A stretch of 64,000 bases of DNA from UBA2266 sp964406945 (lineage in GTDB: Bacteria; Planctomycetota; Phycisphaerae; Sedimentisphaerales; Anaerobacaceae). Below the pieces are notes generated by a model. The model saw only the letters and a list, made by a program, of their open reading frames with translations, searched no databases and was not told the origin of the DNA. The position numbers and the translations under genes were made by a program. Below are positions 46,455 through 54,227 of this stretch, one piece after another (the first letter of the stretch is position 1; each line of letters starts with the position of its first letter). Where the stretch lies: the NCBI GenBank assembly GCA_964406945.1, contig CAYOTO010000014.1, positions 1-64,000 of the forward strand, read 5' to 3'.

Positions 46455-48617
46455 ATGTCAAAATCGAAAGTTTTTATAGCCCTGCTGATTGCTGCGTTGG
46501 CGGTTACGACAGTGAACGCGGCATCGCAACAGGAGAAAGATTTGATAGTCGTTCTGAAATCGAGCGACGCAACCCTGAAGGAAAAGGCCGATGCGTGCCG
46601 CATTCTCGCCCGTGTCGGCACTAAAGATTCGGTTCCGGCGCTGGCGGCATTGCTTGGCGACGCGAAACTCAGCCACATGGCCCGCTACGGCCTGGAGACC
46701 ATAGACGATTCGTCGGTCGACGACGCACTTCTGGCGGCTCTGACCAGGCTCGAAGGCCGGCCGCTAGTGGGCGTGATAGGAAGTATCGGCGTTCGCGGCG
46801 ATGAACGCGCGGTAAAACCACTGGCGGTCAAACTCGCCGATTCGGATCCGCTGGTGGCCTGCGCCGCGGCAAGAGCACTCGGCAGCATAGGAAGCACCGC
46901 CGCGGTCAGCGCTTTGTACAGAGCCAAAAACACCGCATCGGACCAGGCAAAGCCCGCAATATACGAAGGTCTTTTCCGCTGCGCCGAAAATTACCTGGCC
47001 GGGGGCGAGAAAAGCCGTGCCTTAACCATCTACAACGACCTGCGAGAGGTGAAAGAACCGCACCAGGTTCGCACGGGCGCTCTGAGAGGGGCCATTCTCG
47101 CCGGCGAAGATGGTCTGCTGGAAAAATCGCTCGAGAGCAACGACTACTACGTTTTTTCGGCCGCGGTTCAGACCGCCATGGAGATGTCGTCCTCGAAAGT
47201 CACAAGCACTTTGACGGCTTCACTCAAGGGCCAATCCGCCGACAACAAGATACTGATCCTCGGAGCTCTGGCCAATCGCGGCGATGCTGCAGCAATGCCG
47301 GCTATTTCGAAACTGGCCGAGTCCGGGGATAAACGGGTTCGCATCGCAGCCATAGAAGCCATGCCGCCAATCGGCGATGCAGCGGCCGTACCGGTCCTGG
47401 CCGAGCTGCTGGGCGACAGCGACGGCGACATTGCCGCGGCCGCACAGCAGAATCTGGCCTCGATGTCCGGCAGGAAAGTCAATGCAGCGGTCATGTTGAT
47501 GCTCAACAGCAGCAACAGCGACATGCAACTCAAGGGCGTCGACCTGATAAGCCTGCGAAGAATGGAAGATGCGGTTCCGGCGCTGCTGAAGACCGCAAAG
47601 GATAACGACGCATCTGTCAGGGCTGCGAGCATCCGGGCGGTCGGAGAACTTGCCGGAGCGAAGCAGTTTCCGGCGGTTGTCGATCTGCTTCTGGACGCTG
47701 AGAATTCGGCGGAGATTCGCGCGGCGGAGAATGCCCTGGCCGCGATCTGCACCCGACAGGCCAGACCGGTTCCGGGCATGGCCAAAATAATCGAGGCTAC
47801 TTACGGTGCAAAGCAGGGACCATCGGCCGATGTTACCGCCAAGCTGGCCAAGATTGTCAGGGGCGGAAAGCTGACCGTCGCGGCCTCGAACGCCAACTTC
47901 GGCGATCCGGCACAAGGCACTGTCAAGCAGCTTACCGTCAAATACAGCGTCAACGGCAATACCCATACCAAGACGGTTCCCGAGAACGGCGAAATCACCT
48001 TCGCCGCAGGTGCGACTCCGCAGCCGCTGGTTGACGAACTTGTTTCGGCGATTCCGGACGCTTCGGCCCAGCAGAAACTTGCACTGCTTCGGGCGCTGCG
48101 ATCGACGAATAATCCGAAGGCCCTTCAGGCCGTTCGCTCGGCGATAAAGAGCAACAACGCCGAAGTACGCGAGCAAGCGGTTTCACTTCTGTGCGGCTGG
48201 CCCACGCCCGACGCACTTTCGGATGTCATGGCGCTTGCGAAAAACACTGACAATCGCAAGACGAAGATCCTCGCCGTACGCGGTGCAATCCGGCTGATTC
48301 CCATTCAGAACGCAAGCACAGCAGACAAGATCGCCGATTTGAGGCAGGTTCTGCCGCTGATAGAACGCAACGAGGAAAAACGGCTGTTCCTGGGCGCTTT
48401 GCCGGCGGTTGCCTCTGCACAGGCTCTGCAAATGGCGGTCGACCATCTGGACGGAGCCGCGAAGACCGAAGCAGGTTTTGCCGCGGTGGCGGTCGGTGAA
48501 AAAATCGTCGCCGGCAATAAAGCACTCGTCGCGGACGCCATGCAGAAGGTTCTCGACGCAGTGGACAACAAAGACGTCCAGCAGCGTGCAAAGGCCGTGC
48601 TTGATCAGGCCAAATAG
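46455..48617 (+). CDS. exported HEAT-repeat protein
   Basis: 720 residues from the ATG at 46455, with GGAAGGA upstream. Signal peptide (VFIALLIAALAVTTVNA). Most of the chain is HEAT/armadillo-type helical repeats, easy to see from recurring DSVPALAALLGD, AVKPLAVKLADSDPLVACAAARALGSIG and AVPVLAELLGDSDGDIAAAA units, about fifteen in all. A beta insert (~475-530, LTVAASNANFGDPAQGTVKQ) interrupts the helices and resembles a small domain also found fused to HEAT repeats in other planctomycetes. It has no enzyme motif and is probably a periplasmic scaffold for the Gfo/Idh/MocA protein encoded just upstream. A 63-nt relic of this gene lies at 41025-41087. Confidence 0.85.
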   Translation: MSKSKVFIALLIAALAVTTVNAASQQEKDLIVVLKSSDATLKEKADACRILARVGTKDSVPALAALLGDAKLSHMARYGLETIDDSSVDDALLAALTRLEGRPLVGVIGSIGVRGDERAVKPLAVKLADSDPLVACAAARALGSIGSTAAVSALYRAKNTASDQAKPAIYEGLFRCAENYLAGGEKSRALTIYNDLREVKEPHQVRTGALRGAILAGEDGLLEKSLESNDYYVFSAAVQTAMEMSSSKVTSTLTASLKGQSADNKILILGALANRGDAAAMPAISKLAESGDKRVRIAAIEAMPPIGDAAAVPVLAELLGDSDGDIAAAAQQNLASMSGRKVNAAVMLMLNSSNSDMQLKGVDLISLRRMEDAVPALLKTAKDNDASVRAASIRAVGELAGAKQFPAVVDLLLDAENSAEIRAAENALAAICTRQARPVPGMAKIIEATYGAKQGPSADVTAKLAKIVRGGKLTVAASNANFGDPAQGTVKQLTVKYSVNGNTHTKTVPENGEITFAAGATPQPLVDELVSAIPDASAQQKLALLRALRSTNNPKALQAVRSAIKSNNAEVREQAVSLLCGWPTPDALSDVMALAKNTDNRKTKILAVRGAIRLIPIQNASTADKIADLRQVLPLIERNEEKRLFLGALPAVASAQALQMAVDHLDGAAKTEAGFAAVAVGEKIVAGNKALVADAMQKVLDAVDNKDVQQRAKAVLDQAK

Positions 48618-48644
48618 GCTGGATAACACAGGTAAGTTTATTGC

Positions 48645-48683
48645 GACGCACGCGGTCGGCGACCCGGCTGCGTGCGTCTTCTT
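48645..48683 (+). terminator. strong stem-loop terminator of the Gfo-HEAT unit
   Basis: A perfect 9-bp stem, GACGCACGC (48645-48653) with GCGTGCGTC (48670-48678), holds an inner GGTC/GACC pairing and is followed by TTCTT. It lies 27 nt after the HEAT stop codon. The T-run is short, but the stem is the most stable one I found in the window. Confidence 0.7.
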
Positions 48684-48751
48684 AAGAGCAGTTCGCGGCC
48701 GCCGGATAAGGGTAGCGGCTTTGAGTTGATGGCATATTAAATGAGGTTACT

Positions 48752-50497
48752 ATGAGCAGTAGATCGATTCCTACACTGGCGTTGATATTTGCACTGGCGT
48801 GCGTACTCCTGTGTCATTGCGGAGAACCCAAGGCCGAGGACGACGGCGTTACCAGGATCGCCTTTATCGCCGCGGCCCCGAGCCATGGCGAGGGCGAACA
48901 CGAGTGGGACCAGGACGCGCAATACGTCAGGGACTGCATACTGCAGGCCGACAACATCAATCAAATGGTCAAGATCGACATCTACGATAACGGCTGGCCG
49001 AAAAACTCGAGCGACCTCGACAATGCCGACGCGATCGTGTTTTTCACCGACGGCCGCAAGATGCACACCTTGACTGACAAGAAACGCCTGGAAAAGATCG
49101 ATCAACTCGCGAAAAAAGGAGTCGGTCTGGCGTTCCTGCACTATTCGATAGACCCGCCGGAGGGGGCCGAATCATATTTCCTCGACTGGATAGGCGGCTG
49201 CTATGAGAAAGGCAAATCGCAGAATCCAATAAATACGGTCGAAGTTCAGCCCGTCGATAACGGCCATCCCATCACACGCGGCTGCGGCGGCTACATAGCG
49301 CCGGATGAATGGTATTTCGATCTGGGTTTTCGCGAAACCGGAGTCACCCCTCTAATGACGGGCAAACTGCCGCCCCGCGACCCGAAAGACAAGGTGCTGG
49401 CCTGGGCGTTCGAGCGCGAGGACGGCGGACGTGGGTTCGGCTTTTCCGGGGGCCATTATCACAAGAACTGGCACATGGAGCCGTTCCGCAAACTGGTTAT
49501 CAACGCCATACTGTGGACAGCCAAAATGGAAGTGCCCGAAGGCGGCGTTTCGACCGTCAAGCCCTGGAAGTTCGTCAGCATACCCAATCTGCCGGGCATC
49601 GATCTGGCCAGCGCCGAGCCGGGCTGGAGCAAGGCCGTGGATCAGGTGCTCGAAGCAATCAAGTCGGAAAAGCCCGAATTTGTGCTTGTCCCAGGCAATC
49701 TGATAGGCGGGGACTGGTCACAGAAGGAGGAAATCAAAGAAAAGGGGGAAGCCAATTACTCGGCCTGGGTCGAGAAGATGAACGAGCACGGCCTGAAATA
49801 TTACGCCGCAATGGGCGTGAATGAAATCGGCGGCGATCCGGCGAAGACGGATAAGGCGGACCTTATGTATACGTTCGGCAAGCAGTTCCAGAAGCACCTC
49901 GGAATGCCGCTGAACGGTCCGCTGCGTATGAGAGGCACTGCTTACTGGAAGCTGTATGAAAATGTGCTGCTTGTGGCGCCGAATGTGTTCGAACGTCCGT
50001 CGGAACCCAACGATCCCGTTGTGGCAAAGGTCTCGGGCGATCAGCTCGAATGGTTCCGTGAAACGCTGGAGGCGGTCAACGGAGCGGAACACGTTATAGT
50101 TATGGCCTCTGAGCCGGTACTCGGGGCCGATGGCGTCGAGGGCGGTACGGACTCCGAGTTTTTCAAAGCCATGCAGGAAGCCGGAACGGATCTGTACCTG
50201 TGCGGGACCACGGGCGAGCTGGCCTGTAAACGGGATGGAGATCTCGTCCAGATAAGCCACGGAGGCCTTCTGAGACCAGGCTCAAAAGTCAGCTACCTGG
50301 TCGGCAAAGTCTCTGAGGGCAAGATTGCACTCGACCTCAAACAAATCGAAGTCGGCGCCGAGGGTGACATGCCTGTAATCGGCGACGGAGTAAAGAAGGC
50401 AGTCTGGTCCGGCAAGGATAGCGCGGTAATCGACAAGACAGGCGAGACAACCAGAGTTGCGAACGCCGTCGGCTGCTTCGACGCGGTCAAAGACTGA
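48752..50497 (+). CDS. ThuA-domain protein fused to a degenerate metallophosphoesterase-like domain
   Basis: 581 residues with a Sec signal ending near CHCGEP (a poor lipobox). Residues ~30-260 are a ThuA-like, glutamine-amidotransferase-like fold: IAFIAAAPSHGEGEHEWDQD, ADAIVFFTDGRKMH, GVGLAFLHYSID, GHPITRGCGGYIAPDEWYF and GGHYHKNWH. Residues ~270-570 follow the strand order of calcineurin-type phosphoesterases, but the metal-ligand motifs look replaced: GN for GD in VLVPGNLIGG, AMGVNEIG for GNHD, MASEP for the His loop, and CGTTGEL for GHTH. That half is probably non-catalytic. It is the first gene of a six-gene plus-strand run that includes a sulfatase and a rhamnosidase-like enzyme. GAGG lies five bases before the ATG. 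Confidence 0.78.
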   Translation: MSSRSIPTLALIFALACVLLCHCGEPKAEDDGVTRIAFIAAAPSHGEGEHEWDQDAQYVRDCILQADNINQMVKIDIYDNGWPKNSSDLDNADAIVFFTDGRKMHTLTDKKRLEKIDQLAKKGVGLAFLHYSIDPPEGAESYFLDWIGGCYEKGKSQNPINTVEVQPVDNGHPITRGCGGYIAPDEWYFDLGFRETGVTPLMTGKLPPRDPKDKVLAWAFEREDGGRGFGFSGGHYHKNWHMEPFRKLVINAILWTAKMEVPEGGVSTVKPWKFVSIPNLPGIDLASAEPGWSKAVDQVLEAIKSEKPEFVLVPGNLIGGDWSQKEEIKEKGEANYSAWVEKMNEHGLKYYAAMGVNEIGGDPAKTDKADLMYTFGKQFQKHLGMPLNGPLRMRGTAYWKLYENVLLVAPNVFERPSEPNDPVVAKVSGDQLEWFRETLEAVNGAEHVIVMASEPVLGADGVEGGTDSEFFKAMQEAGTDLYLCGTTGELACKRDGDLVQISHGGLLRPGSKVSYLVGKVSEGKIALDLKQIEVGAEGDMPVIGDGVKKAVWSGKDSAVIDKTGETTRVANAVGCFDAVKD

Positions 50498-50531
50498 TTC
50501 AAACGCATCAAGGCAATAAAGTGGAGCAAGT

Positions 50532-51992
50532 ATGAACAGACGTAATTTCCTGAAAGCAGCCGCGGCTTCGGCCCTGCTGGCGAAAGCACCCATTGGGCGG
50601 GCAGCATCAAAACGCAAGCCGAATTTCGTGTTCTTTCTGGTCGATGACCTCGGCTGGACGGATCTGGGGTGTTTCAACAGCAGTTTCTATGACACGCCCA
50701 ATGTAGACCGGCTGCGCAAATCGGCCATGAAGTTCACTAATGCTTACGCTGCATGCCCGGTCTGTTCGCCCACCAGGGCCAGCATCATGACCGGCAAGTA
50801 TCCGCAGCGGGTGGGAATTACCGACTATATCAGTTCCTCCGGAGGCAACCAGCCGGAAAAGTGGCGGCGAAATACAAAACTTCTGCCGGCCGCATACAGC
50901 GATCGCCTCGCTCACGGGGAAGTTACTATCGCCGAGGTCATGAAGAAAGCCGGCTATGCGACGTTCTTCGCCGGCAAATGGCATCTGGGTCCCGAAGGCT
51001 TCTGGCCCGAGGACCAGGGATTCGACGTTAACATGGGCGGTATCGAGAGAGGCGGCCCGTACGGCGGCAAAAAGTATTTCTCGCCGTACGGAAATCCTCG
51101 CCTGCCCGACGGCCCGGAAGGCGAACACCTGCCGGATCGCCTCGCAAGCGAAACTGTTAAGTTCATCGCGGACAATAAAGACGGGCGGTTTTTCGCGTAC
51201 CTTTCCTTCTACTCGGTTCACACACCTCTGATCGCACGGGCCGATCTGAAAGCTAAATATCAGAAAAGAGCCGAGAAACTTCCGGACGATCAGAAAGTGT
51301 GGGGAACCGAGGGCGCCCGCAAGGTCCGCCTGGTGCAGAAGCATGCTGTTTACGCCGGCATGGCCGAAGCGATGGACCTGGCTGTGGGCAAGGTGCTCGA
51401 CGCACTGGACCGCCTTAAGTTGACGGACAACACGGTGGTGATATTTATGAGCGACAACGGCGGTCTGAGCACCTCCGAGGGCCATCCCACGTCCAACCTG
51501 CCGTTGCGAGCGGGCAAGGGCTGGCTGTACGAAGGCGGAATCCGCGAACCGATGATAATCCGCGCTCCGGGGATAACCCGCCCGAACAGCACGTGCGATA
51601 CGCCGGTGACCAGCACCGATTTCTTCCCGACTATTCTGGATCTGGCTTCGCTGCCGGCAAGGCCTGAACTTCATCTGGACGGCGTCAGTCTGGTTCCGCT
51701 TCTGGAAGGCGGCAATCTGCCGCGGCGGCCGCTGTTCTGGCATTATCCGCATTACGGCAATCAGGGCGGAGCACCCGGTGGTGCGGTGCGGCTCGGCGAT
51801 TACAAACTGATCGAGTGGTACGAGGACGGCGAACTCGAACTTTATAATCTGAAAGAAGATGTCGGCGAAGAGAATGACCTGGCCGACGAACGGCCCAGAC
51901 TTGTCAGACGACTGCGCGGAATGCTGGAAGAATGGCGAAAAGAGGTCGGGGCTAAAATGCCGTCAAAAAATCCCAGTTACAAAAAAGGATGA
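50532..51992 (+). CDS. Tat-exported type I sulfatase
   Basis: 486 residues; the ATG at 50532 follows GGAG. The Tat signal is NRRNFLKAAAASALLAKAP. The active-site sequence Cys78-Ser-Pro-Thr-Arg82 is intact, so Cys78 can be converted to formylglycine by a maturation enzyme not seen in this window. Metal and substrate motifs are present: FVFFLVDDLGWTDLGC near the N-terminus, GKWHLGPEGFWP, and FMSDNGG. It belongs to the arylsulfatase A-like S1 family, which removes sulfate from polysaccharides in marine planctomycetes. The rhamnosidase-like gene downstream hints at a sulfated, rhamnose-bearing glycan, but the substrate cannot be read from sequence. Confidence 0.93.
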   Translation: MNRRNFLKAAAASALLAKAPIGRAASKRKPNFVFFLVDDLGWTDLGCFNSSFYDTPNVDRLRKSAMKFTNAYAACPVCSPTRASIMTGKYPQRVGITDYISSSGGNQPEKWRRNTKLLPAAYSDRLAHGEVTIAEVMKKAGYATFFAGKWHLGPEGFWPEDQGFDVNMGGIERGGPYGGKKYFSPYGNPRLPDGPEGEHLPDRLASETVKFIADNKDGRFFAYLSFYSVHTPLIARADLKAKYQKRAEKLPDDQKVWGTEGARKVRLVQKHAVYAGMAEAMDLAVGKVLDALDRLKLTDNTVVIFMSDNGGLSTSEGHPTSNLPLRAGKGWLYEGGIREPMIIRAPGITRPNSTCDTPVTSTDFFPTILDLASLPARPELHLDGVSLVPLLEGGNLPRRPLFWHYPHYGNQGGAPGGAVRLGDYKLIEWYEDGELELYNLKEDVGEENDLADERPRLVRRLRGMLEEWRKEVGAKMPSKNPSYKKG

Positions 51993-51999
51993 GTTTAGA

Positions 52000-53043
52000 A
52001 TGATTGCGACCAGGGCGACCGCAAGCCTGATGATTGTCTGTCTGGCAGCGACCGGCAGCCTCTTCGGAAATGAGATCGATGTCCGCATCGAGAATTTCAC
52101 TGTTCCGCCGTCCACCGGACCGGTTACACACATAACGGTCCGCAATACCGGCAGCGAAACACGCAACTTAACGGTCGCTCCTGAATTTCCCGCGGGCTGG
52201 CGATGGTCGCCCGCACGACGTCAGATCACACTCGCGCCCGGAAAGCTCGAACGAGTACCCTTCACCATCGACAAGGCCGTAAATTCCTCCTCGAACAGTT
52301 ACGCTGTACAGGCAACCGTATCCGACTCCTCCCGGAGCCGAACCTGGAAGCGGAAAGTTGTCTGCGCGAGTGCACCGTATTTCAAACCGGAAATCGACGG
52401 CAAATTCGACGACTGGGAAGACGCAATTCCCATAACCTTCAAAACGGCGAAAAAAAAGACCGTGGTAAGCACCTACTGGAACAGGAGGCGTTTTTCGCTG
52501 TACGTCCAGGTCGAAGAAGACGATCTTTCGGGCTACAAGAAAGGTAAAGGCCGATTCGATGCAGTGCAGTTCGCCCTGGCTCCGGCCAAGGCAGTTACCG
52601 GAACCGGACCGACCGACAAAGCAGGCCGGTACGAGTTTCTCCTGGTCCACTGCCCCGGCCTGTTCGCTAAAGACAAGTGCTTTCGCCTGATCGAAGCCGG
52701 CGATTCGCTTTCTAAAGCCCGGGAGCCTGATCCGCTCGATTCTCTGCTGTTCGAAGAGGCACAGATCGCCGTAAAGAGAAAGGGACCGATCACACACTAC
52801 GAATGTTCCGTGCCATTCGCAGCCATGCCGACTATACGGCCGGATACGGGCAGGGAAATCAATTTCTCGCTGCTGGTGCATGATCCCGACGGAACCGGCG
52901 TTCGCGACTTCGGACACGCCGCAGGACTTTGGCCCGACCTACGAGACCCGCTGGCATGGTGCGAATGGCTCGAAGTCGACTGGTCCGATGATCGGCCCTA
53001 CGACGGCAAAATCGAATGGGGGCTCTGTTCTTCCAAACACTAG
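52000..53043 (+). CDS. exported two-domain beta-sandwich protein (NEW3-like plus CBM9-like)
   Basis: 347 residues from the ATG at 52000, eight bases after the sulfatase stop, with AAGGA inside the sulfatase end. A longer open frame back to 51859 lies inside the sulfatase gene and is ignored. Signal peptide (ASLMIVCLAATGSLFG). Residues ~25-120 form an Ig-like domain of the alpha-galactosidase NEW3 type (VRNTGSETRNLTVAPEFPAGW). Residues ~130-340 resemble family 9 carbohydrate-binding modules and DOMON-type sandwiches (EIDGKFDDWEDAIPITF, ECSVPFAAM, NFSLLVHDPDG). It is probably a non-enzymatic sugar-binding partner of the neighbouring sulfatase. Tight spacing means the two genes are co-transcribed. 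Confidence 0.72.
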   Translation: MIATRATASLMIVCLAATGSLFGNEIDVRIENFTVPPSTGPVTHITVRNTGSETRNLTVAPEFPAGWRWSPARRQITLAPGKLERVPFTIDKAVNSSSNSYAVQATVSDSSRSRTWKRKVVCASAPYFKPEIDGKFDDWEDAIPITFKTAKKKTVVSTYWNRRRFSLYVQVEEDDLSGYKKGKGRFDAVQFALAPAKAVTGTGPTDKAGRYEFLLVHCPGLFAKDKCFRLIEAGDSLSKAREPDPLDSLLFEEAQIAVKRKGPITHYECSVPFAAMPTIRPDTGREINFSLLVHDPDGTGVRDFGHAAGLWPDLRDPLAWCEWLEVDWSDDRPYDGKIEWGLCSSKH

Positions 53044-53070
53044 ACACACGTTAATTACATGGAGGTCAAA

Positions 53071-54129
53071 ATGACCGCTGCAGTCAGATCAACAAGGTGT
53101 TTTGTTGTATTGACGATCGTTGCGTCACTGGCAGTTTTCACCGGATGTTCCGTCAATGAAACGTACGTCACGGAACCGGCGGCAATCGATGCGCCGATCA
53201 CAGTCGAAGTCGCTTCGGCACAGAATGCCGATCCCTACGAAGCCGGCGTGCTGGCAGCCAGAGAACTTCGAGATAAGATGGGTGATTCGCAGCCGCATAC
53301 GGTAGTTTTGACCGAATGCTTCGAAGACGAATCCCGAAAGCAGAGACTTCTCAAGGGCGTCTGTTCGGTGCTGCCGAAGCAGAAAGTGTTCGGTTTCTCC
53401 ACTTACGGCTCGTTCACACAGGAGGGCTGCTTCGATCTCGATTCTGTCAGTCTGATGGGAATCGGAGGCAACGGCGTAGCAACCGCGGCGGCCCTGCAGC
53501 GTCAGATGGGCATAGAGGGCCTGACCATGGAAGAAAACGAAGACGAACTCAGGCGCCGCCTGCGAGCGGCCGGTTCTTTAGTAACCGCCAAGCTTTCGAG
53601 GACGACCAGAGATCGGCTGCTGATTCTGATGGCCGATGCTCACTCGCCTAAAAACCAGTTTCTGGTCGAAGGGGCACAGGACGTCGTCGGGGGTAAGTTT
53701 CCGATCACGGGCGGTTCAGCGAACAAGAACGCCGGACAGACGTTTGTTTACTTTCAGGGCAAAATGTACCAGGACAGCGTCGTAGCGTTGCTCCTTTCGG
53801 GTGACTTCAGCGTTGCGATGTCCGGCAGAGAGGCAAAAGACAATGCTGCGGTTATATCCACCGCCCGCGAAGGAGCCGAAGAGGCATTGGCCGGCTCCGC
53901 TGGCGAGCCTTTTGCGATCCTCGCGTTCAACTGTGCCGGTCGCAAGGGCAAACTCGACAACATAGCAGACGAACTTACCGCCATCCAGAACGCAATCGGC
54001 GACAAGACGCCACTTTACGGTGCATACTGTGCAGGTGAAATCGGCCCGGCTGACGTAGCCGAAACCGACCCGGAAGTCCTGAGCAGCGGGGTTGGCTGGC
54101 ACGTGATGTTTACGGTTCTGGGTCGATAG
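53071..54129 (+). CDS. FIST-domain lipoprotein
   Basis: 352 residues; the ATG at 53071 follows GGAGG with five bases between. The N-terminus (FVVLTIVASLAVFTGCS) looks like a lipoprotein signal with Cys at about residue 26, although Phe in the -3 position is unusual. The rest matches the two-part FIST sensor: a FIST_N half (~45-200, VFGFSTYGSFTQEGCF, DRLLILMADAHSPKNQFLVE, FPITGGSANKN) and a FIST_C half (~235-350, AFNCAGRKGKLDN, YGAYCAGEIGP). FIST domains normally sense small ligands, perhaps amino acids, in cytoplasmic signalling proteins. Here the domain is alone and appears to face outward, inside a polysaccharide-utilisation-like gene run. The ligand is unknown. Confidence 0.82.
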   Translation: MTAAVRSTRCFVVLTIVASLAVFTGCSVNETYVTEPAAIDAPITVEVASAQNADPYEAGVLAARELRDKMGDSQPHTVVLTECFEDESRKQRLLKGVCSVLPKQKVFGFSTYGSFTQEGCFDLDSVSLMGIGGNGVATAAALQRQMGIEGLTMEENEDELRRRLRAAGSLVTAKLSRTTRDRLLILMADAHSPKNQFLVEGAQDVVGGKFPITGGSANKNAGQTFVYFQGKMYQDSVVALLLSGDFSVAMSGREAKDNAAVISTAREGAEEALAGSAGEPFAILAFNCAGRKGKLDNIADELTAIQNAIGDKTPLYGAYCAGEIGPADVAETDPEVLSSGVGWHVMFTVLGR

Positions 54130-54227
54130 CCGCGCGCTCTCATTTGTGCTCAAGAGTAAATCCGGAATACACAGAGCCGTTGTGCCATGGTCCTTCGGGC
54201 GCGAATCGGCACATAACAGGATTGTTA

